The translations under genes were made by a program, and so were the position numbers. The notes beneath the pieces are model-generated. The model made no database searches. It was not told where the DNA came from and was given only the letters and a program-made list of their open reading frames with translations. This document shows, piece after piece, positions 53,081-61,964 of a stretch of DNA of 64,000 bases. Within the stretch, counting starts at the first letter, position 1. Each line of letters opens with the position of its first letter. Origin of the DNA: Anaerolineales bacterium (GTDB lineage Bacteria > Chloroflexota > Anaerolineae > 4572-78 > J111); assembly GCA_020634855.1 (NCBI GenBank), contig JACKAU010000002.1, forward strand, positions 434,001 through 498,000, written 5' to 3'.

Positions 53081-54898
53081 ATGACTAAGCGTTTAAATTT
53101 ACTTGTGATGGCCCTGGTTTTAGCCCTGATACTGGGCGCGTGCAATAGCGCCGCTCCGGAACCGGCCCAAACCGAAGCCGACGCCCCGGCTGAAGCCACC
53201 GTCGAACCGGCTGCACAAGCTCAAACTTCTAACGAAGAAACCGCCTCTACTGAAGAGGCGGTTACTGAAGAACCCGTTGTTGAAGAACCAGCTGCTGAAG
53301 AAGCGACGACCGAACAACCGGCTGCTAAAGAAGCGACCGGCCAGGAAGCGGAATCCGGCCTGTCGGCAATCGATGCCATCGCCCTTGGATCGCTGGTTCC
53401 CGACGCCGATACGATTTCCGAAACGTCGGCCAGTTCAGCGGCCCTGCTTAAACAGCGGTATGGTCTGGTTGTGGGGCAGCTCAATGACAAAGGCTTCAAT
53501 GAACTGGCCTGGGCCGGCATGCAGCGGGCCGAGGCGGAGTTAGGTGTCGGCGTCCAATTCTTGCAGGACGCCAATCCGGGAACGGTCAAGACGCGCATCA
53601 ACCAGTTCTTGAACCAGGGCGTTGACGGCATTGTCACCGTTGGCGTTGAAATGGCCCGAGCCACTAAAGAGGCTGCCCAGGCCAATCCCAATGTCCCCTT
53701 TGCCATTGTTGACTTTCCGGACCAAACGGCTAATGATCGCGGCTTGCTGTTTGCTGTCGATGCCCCGGCCTTTATGGCCGGTTATCTGGCCGCCGGTATG
53801 AGTCAAAGCGGCACGGTCTGCACCTATGGCGGCCGGCAAATCCCCCCGGTCATGATTTTTATGGTGGGCTTTGAGCAAGGCGTGGACTATTACAACAGCC
53901 AAAATGAAGCCGATGTTAATGTTCTAGGCTGGCATACTGACCCCACTATCGCGGTGGGTGGAGCCGGCGTCTTTGCCGGCAGTTTTACCGATCAAGCGTT
54001 CGGGCGGAGTATTGCCGTGGAGTTGGCCAGCCGGGACTGTGATATCATCTTCCCGGTGGCCGGCGCCGTTGGCTTAGGCACGGCTGAGGTGGCGGCTGAA
54101 AATGGCCTAACCGTCATCGGCGTAGATGCGGATCAATCGCTAAGCAATCCGGACTATGCCGATGTTTACCTAACCAGCGTCATCAAGCAAATCGATCTGG
54201 CTGTTTTCGAGACCGTCTCGCAAATGGTCGATGGTACTTTTGCCGGCGGCAGCAGCTATATCGGTACGCTGGAAAACGGCGGGGTTGGTCTGGCGCCCTT
54301 CAACAGCTTCGAGGATCAAGTTCCGCAAACCCTAAAAGACGATCTGGAAACGATTCGGCAAGGGCTGACCGACCGGACCATTTCGACCGGCTGGCCCATC
54401 GGCGTTTCCAAAATCCAGACGAGCCAAACGGCCGGCAATTTGACTCTGGCGGCCCTGCGCAACGCCACCTATAATGTTGAGTACACCGCCGATGGGACAG
54501 CGCCTTTGACCAATGGGGAATATCGTGAACCCGCCGCCCCCGGTTCGGCCACGGAAACCGTGGTCCGCTTGGGCGATCAGGTTGCCTACGGCGACTTGAC
54601 CGGCGACGGCCAAGATGAGGCTGTGGCCCTTCTCATCAGCGATCCGGGCGGCAGCGGCACCTTTTACGATCTGGTCGTCGTAGCCGATGTCGATGGCACG
54701 CCGACGCAAATCGGCAGCGTTTTTCTGGGCGACCGCATCATTGTAAAATCACTCGCGGTTGAAGATGGTCTCGTCGGACTGGTGATGTTCATTCAGGGGC
54801 CAAATGATCCGCAAAGCGATCCAACCCAATTGACCGTTAAATTCTTCGGTGTCCAAGACAATGAACTGGTCGAGTTGGCCAGTCAAGTGGTTGAATAA
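53081..54898 (+). CDS. BMP-family lipoprotein with extra C-terminal domain
   Basis: 605 residues from the ATG at 53081 behind AAGGAG; open codons further upstream read through the previous gene and a repeat and are not real. The signal peptide ends in LGAC. An acidic Thr/Glu/Ala linker (25-100) precedes a basic-membrane-protein fold (about 115-440: LVVGQLNDKGFNELAW, VGVEMARATKEAA, GWHTDP), a periplasmic-binding fold that binds purine nucleosides in characterised members. Residues about 450-605 add a domain with AYGDLTGDGQDEAVALL, which recurs in the protein at 56765. No ABC permease gene is adjacent, so a receptor role is possible. Confidence 0.85.
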   Translation: MTKRLNLLVMALVLALILGACNSAAPEPAQTEADAPAEATVEPAAQAQTSNEETASTEEAVTEEPVVEEPAAEEATTEQPAAKEATGQEAESGLSAIDAIALGSLVPDADTISETSASSAALLKQRYGLVVGQLNDKGFNELAWAGMQRAEAELGVGVQFLQDANPGTVKTRINQFLNQGVDGIVTVGVEMARATKEAAQANPNVPFAIVDFPDQTANDRGLLFAVDAPAFMAGYLAAGMSQSGTVCTYGGRQIPPVMIFMVGFEQGVDYYNSQNEADVNVLGWHTDPTIAVGGAGVFAGSFTDQAFGRSIAVELASRDCDIIFPVAGAVGLGTAEVAAENGLTVIGVDADQSLSNPDYADVYLTSVIKQIDLAVFETVSQMVDGTFAGGSSYIGTLENGGVGLAPFNSFEDQVPQTLKDDLETIRQGLTDRTISTGWPIGVSKIQTSQTAGNLTLAALRNATYNVEYTADGTAPLTNGEYREPAAPGSATETVVRLGDQVAYGDLTGDGQDEAVALLISDPGGSGTFYDLVVVADVDGTPTQIGSVFLGDRIIVKSLAVEDGLVGLVMFIQGPNDPQSDPTQLTVKFFGVQDNELVELASQVVE

Positions 54899-54930
54899 GC
54901 ATTCGATGGAAATACCTTAGCGTTTTATTA

Positions 54931-54968
54931 GAGGTGACAGTCACCAACTCAATTGTGACTGTCACCTC
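54931..54968. promoter_or_regulatory. Perfect 14-bp inverted repeat before the kinase gene
   Basis: GAGGTGACAGTCAC (54931-54944) and GTGACTGTCACCTC (54955-54968) form a perfect stem around a 10-base loop, 15 bases before the kinase start. There is no T run, so it is not a standard terminator. It may be an operator, a transcript-stability hairpin, or an intergenic repeat. Confidence 0.6.
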
Positions 54969-54983
54969 AGTTCGGAGCGGCTA

Positions 54984-56564
54984 ATGAGTCAGGCCTTGCC
55001 CGGTTATCAGTTTGGGCAATACAGAATAGTGGACATTGTCGGACAAGGCGGGATGGCCACGGTCTACAAAGCCTACCAACCGTCCGTTGATCGCTACGTC
55101 GCGATCAAAATGTTGTCCCCGGACCTGACCCAGAACGAAAACTTCGTCAAGCGCTTCGAAAGCGAGGCCAAAGCGGTGGCCGCCCTTGAACATCCCCACA
55201 TCTTACCGCTCTTCGATTTCGGCGAATTAAACGGCACGTATTACATCGTGACGCGTTTGATAGAAACCGGCACGCTGGCCGACTTAATTCACAAAGAAGC
55301 CCATATCCCTTACGAACAAATCGTTAAATACATTACCGATATTGGGGCCGCGCTCGGCTATGCTCATAGTCGGGGGGTCGTCCATCGTGATATAAAATCC
55401 AGTAACATCCTGATCGATCCACTCCACGAAGTCTTCCTGACCGACTTTGGTTTGGCCAAGATGATGCACGGCCCCTACAACCCCCGCGTCACCGACACCG
55501 GCACAGTGGTCGGCACCGCCGCGTATATGGCCCCAGAACGGGCCGCCGGCGAACCAATCGATGGCCGCAGCGACATCTACTCGCTGGGCGTTGTTTTGTT
55601 TGAACTGCTGGTCGGGCAACTTCCGTTCGACGGGGATACGCCGATGGCTGTTGCCCTCAAACATATCCAGGAGCCGATACCGTCCATCCATGATCTCAAC
55701 CCCAACGTTCCCCCCACCTTCGAGCCGGTGGTACTCAAAGCGATGGCCAAATGGCCCGATCAGCGCTATCAAACCACCCAAGAGATGGCCCTGGCCCTGG
55801 AAGCCGCCTGGCGTGACTCCATCGTCGAAGCCGTTCCTACGCCCCTTGACCCAACCCGCGATCTTGAGACGGACTCGGACGATGTCACTCAACCGCTGCC
55901 GACACAACCTGATACACCTACCCAACCAACCGTCATTCACACCCCCCCGGCGGCTGATACGAAGAGAAACCTAAATTTGAAGACAACCAGCGTCCGTTGG
56001 GTTTGGATCGGCGCGGTCGCGGCGATTATCCTGATTGTCGCCTTGCTGTGGCTTCGTCCGGGCCGGTCAACGTTCCCCCCTGACTCGATCTTGAACGGCA
56101 TTTCGATGAGTTCAGACATCCTCGACGACGTCGGGACGATGGTCAGCCGCCATCCTCGCACTAACTATTCCCGCCAACCGTTCGAGAGAGGCGTGATGTT
56201 GTGGTGGGACAATCCGTCCGGCGCGGAGGAAGTCATTTTTGTCATCCCTGGCGGCAATGACAGTAACCAAGGTGATGACTGGTCGCGCTACAAGAACACC
56301 TGGTCTTCCGCCGGCGATCCTGTTTTTCCGCCCGACTGCCCGGAAGCAGAGGAACCGCTTGGCCCGATGATGGGTTTTGGCAAGCTGTGGTGCTACAATG
56401 CCTCGGTTAAAGACGCGCTTGGCGCGCCCACCGGCGAAGAATTCGCCAAGAATGACGCCACTGTTGAACTATTCAGCAATGCGGTTGTCTTTGACGTTCC
56501 GGTTGACCATCAAACCTGGGTCTTGCTTGCAGACGGCCGCTGGGAGAAAAGCGAAACTCCGTGA
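54984..56564 (+). CDS. Transmembrane Ser/Thr protein kinase
   Basis: 526 residues. Residues about 10-275 form a eukaryotic-like kinase domain: Gly loop VGQGGMATV, Lys42 in VAIKML, catalytic HRDIKSSN with Asp136, DFGLAKMM near 154 and the APERAAGEPID activation-segment end. A Pro/Thr linker leads to one membrane helix (about 340-362). The external domain (about 368-526) has FERGVMLWW, GFGKLWCYN and an SVKDALGAPTGEE turn; I have seen this kind of domain in other proteins of related bacteria but do not know its ligand. The kinase therefore probably senses an external signal. It follows the BMP lipoprotein. Confidence 0.9.
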   Translation: MSQALPGYQFGQYRIVDIVGQGGMATVYKAYQPSVDRYVAIKMLSPDLTQNENFVKRFESEAKAVAALEHPHILPLFDFGELNGTYYIVTRLIETGTLADLIHKEAHIPYEQIVKYITDIGAALGYAHSRGVVHRDIKSSNILIDPLHEVFLTDFGLAKMMHGPYNPRVTDTGTVVGTAAYMAPERAAGEPIDGRSDIYSLGVVLFELLVGQLPFDGDTPMAVALKHIQEPIPSIHDLNPNVPPTFEPVVLKAMAKWPDQRYQTTQEMALALEAAWRDSIVEAVPTPLDPTRDLETDSDDVTQPLPTQPDTPTQPTVIHTPPAADTKRNLNLKTTSVRWVWIGAVAAIILIVALLWLRPGRSTFPPDSILNGISMSSDILDDVGTMVSRHPRTNYSRQPFERGVMLWWDNPSGAEEVIFVIPGGNDSNQGDDWSRYKNTWSSAGDPVFPPDCPEAEEPLGPMMGFGKLWCYNASVKDALGAPTGEEFAKNDATVELFSNAVVFDVPVDHQTWVLLADGRWEKSETP

Positions 56565-56625
56565 ACCATTTTCCTAAGGGAGAAGTAAGGCGTAATACGT
56601 AACCTAAGATCGCAGAAAATTTATG

Positions 56626-56710
56626 TCACCACAGAGGACACCAAGAAGGCACGGAGAACACCAAGGAATCATTTGTGAACTCTGTGCCTTCTCTGGGTTC
56701 TCTGTGGTGA
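56626..56710. repeat. Inverted repeat of the CACAGAGG type
   Basis: TCACCACAGAG (56626-56636) pairs with CTCTGTGGTGA (56700-56710), and inner AAGGCAC/GTGCCTT words extend the symmetry. It is a typical dispersed intergenic palindrome between the kinase and the LysM/META gene. Confidence 0.65.
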
Positions 56711-56764
56711 AAATCCCCACGTTGCGCTCAAAAGTTAGCTAAAACCAAGTTATTGGAGAACAAT

Positions 56765-59344
56765 ATGAAAACAATTTACAAACTATTTTATTTTATGACC
56801 GCTTTATTAATCTTGGCGATGTTTCTGCCGGCCATAACCATCGCTCAAGACGACGTCACCTGCGAGTCGGAAGTGACCGTCGCCGAGGGCGATTGGTTAT
56901 CCACTATCGCTGAGGACGCCTATGGCGACCCCACCCTGTACACCGGCATCGCAGCCGCGACCAACCTCAAAGCCAAAACCGACAGCACCTTCGCCACCAT
57001 CGACAGCAACGATGTCATCGAACCGGGCTGGAAGCTGTGTATTCCCGATCAAGCCACGGCAGAACAGTTATCGACCGCCGCCGCCCCGGCCGATACGAAT
57101 GTCTTGACCATCGACCAACTGGCCAATGCGACCTACACCGGCATTTACGACGATCAAGAAGTGACGCTAACCGACGGCCAATATGAAGGCGAGCCGTTTG
57201 TTGAAGGCGGCGCGTCCCGTCCCACCGTGAATTTTAATCCCAACGACGTCGCGTTCGGCGATCTCAATGGCGACGGCGTCGAGGACGCCGCCGTGCTGCT
57301 GAGCGAAAATTCCGGCGGCAGCGGCACTTTTTTGTACCTGGCCGCCGTTATCAATCAAGACGGCCAGCCGGTCAACGTAGCGACAACGCAACTGCCCGGC
57401 AACAACCCTGAGATCAAATCGATGACCATTGACGCGGAACAAATCATTCTGGAAGTCGTCACCCAAGGGCCGGATGATCCGGAGTGCTGCCCCTCGGCCA
57501 AACAACGGTGGACCTATGCCTTACAGGGCGATGAGTTAGTCCAAATCAGCGTCGAAGATTTGGGAACGGTCTCCCTGGCCGATTTAGACGGCACAAGCTG
57601 GCGACTGGTCGATTTCAATTTTGATCAGCAGCCGGTTCCGGACGAGGTCGATATCACCGCTAACTTCTCGGAAGGACAGCTTAGCGGCTTTGCCGGCTGT
57701 AATAACTACACCACATCTATCGCTGAAGGCGACACGCCTCAAAGCCTGACTATTAGCCCCATTGCCTCTACAATGATGGCCTGCCCCGAACCCGGCATGA
57801 GTTTGGAAACCCAATATCTGACGGCGCTTCAAAATGTGGACCAATGGAGCTACCTGGCCACCCAACTGGCCTTAAGCTATATCAATGAAGATGGCAGCCT
57901 GGGGACGCTGATGTTTGAGCCGCAGACTGAGACCGATGCCTCGGCCGAGAGCGTTCCGGCATTGACAGCGGATCAGCTAAGAAACGCCACCTACAGCGGC
58001 ATCTACGATGAGCCGGTCACCTTGACCGACGGTCGATATGAAGGTGAACCGTTCAGCGAAGACTCGGCGGAACGGCCGACTGTGATGATGGTCAGCGCGC
58101 CGCCCCTCTTTGGCGATCTCGATGGCGATGGGGTCGATGACGCGGTCGTCTTCCTGTCAGAAAACTCCGGCGGCACCGGTCACTTCATTTATGTGGCGGC
58201 CCAGCTAAATCAAGACGGCCAGCCGGTCGATGCCGGCGCGGTGTTGATTGAGGATCGGATTCAAATTAAATCAGCGGCCATTGAAAACGGCCAGATTATG
58301 CTGGAGATCATCACCGACGGGCCGGGCGACGCCGCCTGCTGTAAGAGCCACAAGGCTGACAAAACGTACGCCCTGCAAGACGGCCAACTGGCCGAAATCA
58401 CCGGCGAGACAGAGGATCTGGTGCGCATCTCCGCCGACGATCTCAACGGCACATCCTGGACGCTGGTGGATCTCAACCTTGACCAGCAGCCGGTTCTAAC
58501 CGACACCGAAGTGACCATTAGCTTTCAAGACGGCCAGATCACCGGCTCCGGCGGCTGCAACACCTACAACAGCAGCTTCACCCTCGGCGAGGACAATCCC
58601 TTTGTGATGACCATAGACCCCGTTGCCTCTACCCGCAAAGCTTGCCCTGAACCCATTCTCAATCAAGAAACGGCATTTTTCACCGCGCTGCAAAATGTCA
58701 GCCTATGGGGCTATCAGGTCGGCCAACTGGCTCTCTCCTACCGTAACGACCAGGGCGACTTTGGTACGCTCATCTTTGCGCCCCAAGTAACCACCGAGGC
58801 CGGCAGCGCCGACAACGCCGCAATGACCACCACCGCCGCAGTAACCGCCACCGCAGTCATCAGCTACACCCCAACCGAAATCCCGACCGAAACTCAAGCC
58901 GGCTCCTGCTTTGCCAACGCGATCGGCCTGGGCCGGACGGATGCCTGGCGCTGCACCGTCGGCAACCAGATTTACGATCCTTGCTTTGAGGTTAATGATG
59001 CGCCGACTGTTGTCTGCGGGGCTAACCCCACCACCGGCGACACCGGCTTTGTGCTGGAACTGACCGAACCGCTGCCGGAACCGAATGCCGGGCAGGGTCA
59101 GTCGTCGAAGGCGTGGTTGGTGGAGCTGGCCGATGGTCAAGTGTGCGGCTTGATGACCGGCACCGTCCCCGGCGTCGGTGATCGAGTGGCCCCCTACGGT
59201 TGTCCCGACGGCAGCAATCTATTTGAGGACTTCCAGCAAGACGGCGACGTGTGGATGGCCGAAAAGGCCGTCATCGGTCTCAACGACGACGGTTACTTTA
59301 TCGAGCAGTCTGAAATGGTAGCCATCAGCCGTATCTGGAAATAA
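56765..59344 (+). CDS. Secreted LysM/META-domain protein with duplicated domain
   Basis: 859 residues from the ATG at 56765, six bases after GGAG; a TTG at 56753 overlaps that site. A signal peptide ends at about residue 27 (ITIAQ). Residues about 32-100 are the LysM-like domain shared with the Ig proteins (CESEVTVAEGDWLSTIAEDA, VIEPGWKLCIP). Then come two copies of a domain of about 145 residues (AFGDLNGDGVEDAAVLLSEN with a CCPS or CCKS motif), each followed by a META/HslJ-like domain (LDGTSWRLVDFN, GCNNYTTS). A Cys-rich C-terminal domain (about 715-859) finishes it. It is likely a wall-associated or secreted multidomain protein; ligand unknown. Confidence 0.82.
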   Translation: MKTIYKLFYFMTALLILAMFLPAITIAQDDVTCESEVTVAEGDWLSTIAEDAYGDPTLYTGIAAATNLKAKTDSTFATIDSNDVIEPGWKLCIPDQATAEQLSTAAAPADTNVLTIDQLANATYTGIYDDQEVTLTDGQYEGEPFVEGGASRPTVNFNPNDVAFGDLNGDGVEDAAVLLSENSGGSGTFLYLAAVINQDGQPVNVATTQLPGNNPEIKSMTIDAEQIILEVVTQGPDDPECCPSAKQRWTYALQGDELVQISVEDLGTVSLADLDGTSWRLVDFNFDQQPVPDEVDITANFSEGQLSGFAGCNNYTTSIAEGDTPQSLTISPIASTMMACPEPGMSLETQYLTALQNVDQWSYLATQLALSYINEDGSLGTLMFEPQTETDASAESVPALTADQLRNATYSGIYDEPVTLTDGRYEGEPFSEDSAERPTVMMVSAPPLFGDLDGDGVDDAVVFLSENSGGTGHFIYVAAQLNQDGQPVDAGAVLIEDRIQIKSAAIENGQIMLEIITDGPGDAACCKSHKADKTYALQDGQLAEITGETEDLVRISADDLNGTSWTLVDLNLDQQPVLTDTEVTISFQDGQITGSGGCNTYNSSFTLGEDNPFVMTIDPVASTRKACPEPILNQETAFFTALQNVSLWGYQVGQLALSYRNDQGDFGTLIFAPQVTTEAGSADNAAMTTTAAVTATAVISYTPTEIPTETQAGSCFANAIGLGRTDAWRCTVGNQIYDPCFEVNDAPTVVCGANPTTGDTGFVLELTEPLPEPNAGQGQSSKAWLVELADGQVCGLMTGTVPGVGDRVAPYGCPDGSNLFEDFQQDGDVWMAEKAVIGLNDDGYFIEQSEMVAISRIWK

Positions 59345-59429
59345 GGCCTGAAGCTGTCAGCCCCAAGGCATCAAGCGTGTAGGACGAATCGCTGATTTGT
59401 CCGTCAACTGACAATCGAACCCTAAGTCT

Positions 59430-59469
59430 ATAAGCGTGGCAGGCTCGGTACTGCCACGCTTATATTTTA
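59430..59469 (+). terminator. Intrinsic terminator
   Basis: ATAAGCGTGGCAG (59430-59442) pairs with CTGCCACGCTTAT (59451-59463) around an 8-base loop, followed by ATTTT. It ends the transcript of the LysM/META gene. Confidence 0.9.
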
Positions 59470-59614
59470 ACAGAGGGCAGCCGCGATTTGCCGAAAACCA
59501 TTGTTCCATATAATAAGAAGAACCTCATTCACTGAGGCAAAACAGATACAAGTCATAAAGCTAACGGCTGAAAGCTGATAGCTAAACGCTCTCCGTTAGA
59601 TAAAGGTTTGGCCG

Positions 59615-61753
59615 ATGACCGTTCAACCGAACCAATCAAAACAAACCACCGGCGTTAACACCACCGCCCAGCCAGGCCAGGAAGAACGGCTTAGACTGCT
59701 CGAATCGGCGGTGATCCACGCCAGAGACGGGGTCTTGATCACCGAAGCCGAACCGCTCGACGAGCCGGGGCCAGCCATCATTTACGCTAATGACGCTTTT
59801 TGTCGGATGACCGGCTACACAATGGCCGAAGTTATCGGCCGGTCGCCCCGGTTTTTGCAAGGACCGCAAACGGATCGGCGCGCGTTGGCAAAAATCCGGC
59901 AGGCGCTCCTTGATCGAGCCCCCATTCGCATCGAAATAATCAACTACCGCAAAGATGGCGCTCCCTTTTGGGTGGAGTTAAATATTGCCCCGGTCTTTAA
60001 CGACGGCGGCCAACTGACCCACTTTACCGCCATCCAACGCGAGATCACCGACCTGAAGCAAGCCGAGGCTCAGCGCGAACAACAGCTCCGTTACGCCCAA
60101 ACGTTGGCCCGCTGTTCCCAGACGCTGTTAGCCCCCGGTGGAACGGATGCCGAAAACCTCAATATTTTGAATACGGCCCTTTATCATTTGATGGAAGGGG
60201 CGCGAGTGTCCCGCGCTTTTGTATTCCAGAATTATTATGACCCTCAACGGGGGTTATGTGCCAATATGGCCGCTGAGGCGACAGCGCCCGGCATAAGGCC
60301 CAATTTACACCAGCCGATGGCTCAAAATATCGCCTGGTCCACCTTGCCGGAGGAATATCGCCGGCTAATGGAGTCAGGCCGGCCGGTGGGCGGTCCCACG
60401 GCGAGTCTCTGGGCCGCCGACCCAAACATGCGGCGGTTCTTCCAAGCCAATTCCATTCTTTCAGTCCAATTTTTCCCCATCCGTTTTGGCGATATGTGGT
60501 GGGGCTGCGTGGTTTTCGATGATTGTACGGCTCCGCGTGAATGGGACGATCAGGAAGTTTTGCTGCTGGGCACTGCTGCCGAGATGATCGGGAACGTGTT
60601 ACAGCGTTGGCAAGCTGAGAAGTCGCTGCGCACGGCCAATTTGCGGCTGAGTATTCTTCACCGGGCCACGCACGCCGTAGCCGCGGCTAAAATGGACCTC
60701 CAACAGATTTACCGCGAAATTCATGGGTCCGTGGCCCGGTTGATGCCGGCTGAAGTTTTCATGGTCGAACTGATCCACGAAAGTTTGTTGGAAGGTGAGA
60801 CCGTCTATATGGCCGATCGGGGTGTTTTTTGGCCCAACGTCCGGTATGATTTGGATAACTCCTTTGCCGGTTATATGCTGCGTCGGGGCCATTCACTGCG
60901 CATCGACGACTTTAGGCAACTCCCCGCAGAAGCGTACAAATTCGAAATCGTCGGCGACCCGGAAGAGACCCAGTCCGGTCTGGCGGTGCTGCTGCCCGGA
61001 CGAGAACGGATTTTGGGGGTACTGTTTGTTCAGAGCTATGACCGGGCGGCTTACACGGCGACCGATCTGGAAATGCTGGAACTGCTGGCCGCCCAGGCCG
61101 CCATTACCCTGGAAAATGTGCAGCTTTACCAACAGGCCCAAAAGGCCGCCGTCGACGAGGAGCGCCATCGTTTAGCCCGCGATCTGCACGACGCGGTCAC
61201 CCAAACCCTTTTTTCAGCCAGCCTGATCGCCGAGGCGCTGCCCGACGCTTGGGAGCGAGACCCGGCCAAAGGCCGGTACGGCCTGACCGAACTGCGCCAA
61301 TTGACTCGCAGCGCCCTGGCCGAGATGCGCACGCTGCTGTTGGAATTGCGGCCGGCCTCATTGACCGAAAAACCCCTGGCCGACAGCCTAAAGCATCTGA
61401 GCGAAGCGATGCTGCGACGCTTCAAAATCCCCTTTGAATTAATTATTGAAGGCGACAGCCTGCTGCCGCCGGATCTGCAAGTGGCCGTCTATCGGATCGC
61501 TCAAGAAGCCCTTAACAACATCGTCAAACACGCCGATGCCGACCAGGTCAGCATTAATTTGAACTGCCGGCCTAACCGGGTAGAACTGGCGATCCGCGAC
61601 GACGGACGAGGCTTCAACCCCGAAACCGTCCCCCCCGATCACTTGGGCCTGAGTATTATGCGCGAGCGCGCCGAAGCCGTCGACGCCGTGTTAACTATTA
61701 ACAGCCGGGCCGGTCAGGGAACGGCGATCAACCTCATTTGGAAAAAAGTATAG
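59615..61753 (+). CDS. NarL-type sensor histidine kinase with PAS and GAF domains
   Basis: 712 residues, no membrane helix, cytoplasmic. Order: a PAS/PAC domain (about 30-150; IIYANDAFCRMTGYTMAEVI and YRKDGAPFWVELNI, a LOV-like variant without the GxNCRFLQ cysteine motif), a GAF domain (about 165-330), a second GAF (about 345-505), a HisKA_3 domain with the H box EERHRLARDLHDAVTQTLF (about 512-580) and an HATPase_c domain (about 605-712; LNNIVKHADA, DDGRGFNPE). It pairs with the response regulator at 61965, the standard partner of this class. The ATG start at 59615 has only a weak ribosome site. Confidence 0.9.
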   Translation: MTVQPNQSKQTTGVNTTAQPGQEERLRLLESAVIHARDGVLITEAEPLDEPGPAIIYANDAFCRMTGYTMAEVIGRSPRFLQGPQTDRRALAKIRQALLDRAPIRIEIINYRKDGAPFWVELNIAPVFNDGGQLTHFTAIQREITDLKQAEAQREQQLRYAQTLARCSQTLLAPGGTDAENLNILNTALYHLMEGARVSRAFVFQNYYDPQRGLCANMAAEATAPGIRPNLHQPMAQNIAWSTLPEEYRRLMESGRPVGGPTASLWAADPNMRRFFQANSILSVQFFPIRFGDMWWGCVVFDDCTAPREWDDQEVLLLGTAAEMIGNVLQRWQAEKSLRTANLRLSILHRATHAVAAAKMDLQQIYREIHGSVARLMPAEVFMVELIHESLLEGETVYMADRGVFWPNVRYDLDNSFAGYMLRRGHSLRIDDFRQLPAEAYKFEIVGDPEETQSGLAVLLPGRERILGVLFVQSYDRAAYTATDLEMLELLAAQAAITLENVQLYQQAQKAAVDEERHRLARDLHDAVTQTLFSASLIAEALPDAWERDPAKGRYGLTELRQLTRSALAEMRTLLLELRPASLTEKPLADSLKHLSEAMLRRFKIPFELIIEGDSLLPPDLQVAVYRIAQEALNNIVKHADADQVSINLNCRPNRVELAIRDDGRGFNPETVPPDHLGLSIMRERAEAVDAVLTINSRAGQGTAINLIWKKV

Positions 61754-61860
61754 TTTTGTATAAACTTAATTCTCAACTAATTCCCAAATTCATTCGTTTC
61801 ACGAGCTTTGCGTCATTGTTGAGAATACAGAAATGTAGCGGAGCAACAAAGCTTGCTTTG

Positions 61861-61955
61861 TTATGAAAATGTATTGGAGCGACAAAGCAAGCTTTGTCAT
61901 CCAGGTCAAGTCAAAGCAAACTTTGACGTTCCATGCTGTTATTTTCAAGGAAGGA
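61861..61955 (+). repeat. Dispersed double-palindrome element, copy 3
   Basis: The stretch has GGAGCGACAAAGC, GCTTTGTCAT, GGTCAAGTCAAAGC, AAACTTTGACG and TTATTTTCAAGG in order. It matches 6381-6462 and 12090-12180. A partial extra unit, AACAAAGCTTGCTTTGTT, lies just upstream at about 61843. The element ends directly at the ribosome site of the response regulator gene. Confidence 0.75.
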
Positions 61956-61964
61956 ATGCCAACA

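Noticed and set aside
61863..61964. N-terminal extension of the response regulator
   Set aside because: The extra codons translate a dispersed repeat also found in non-coding positions at 6381 and 12090, and the ribosome site lies just before 61965.
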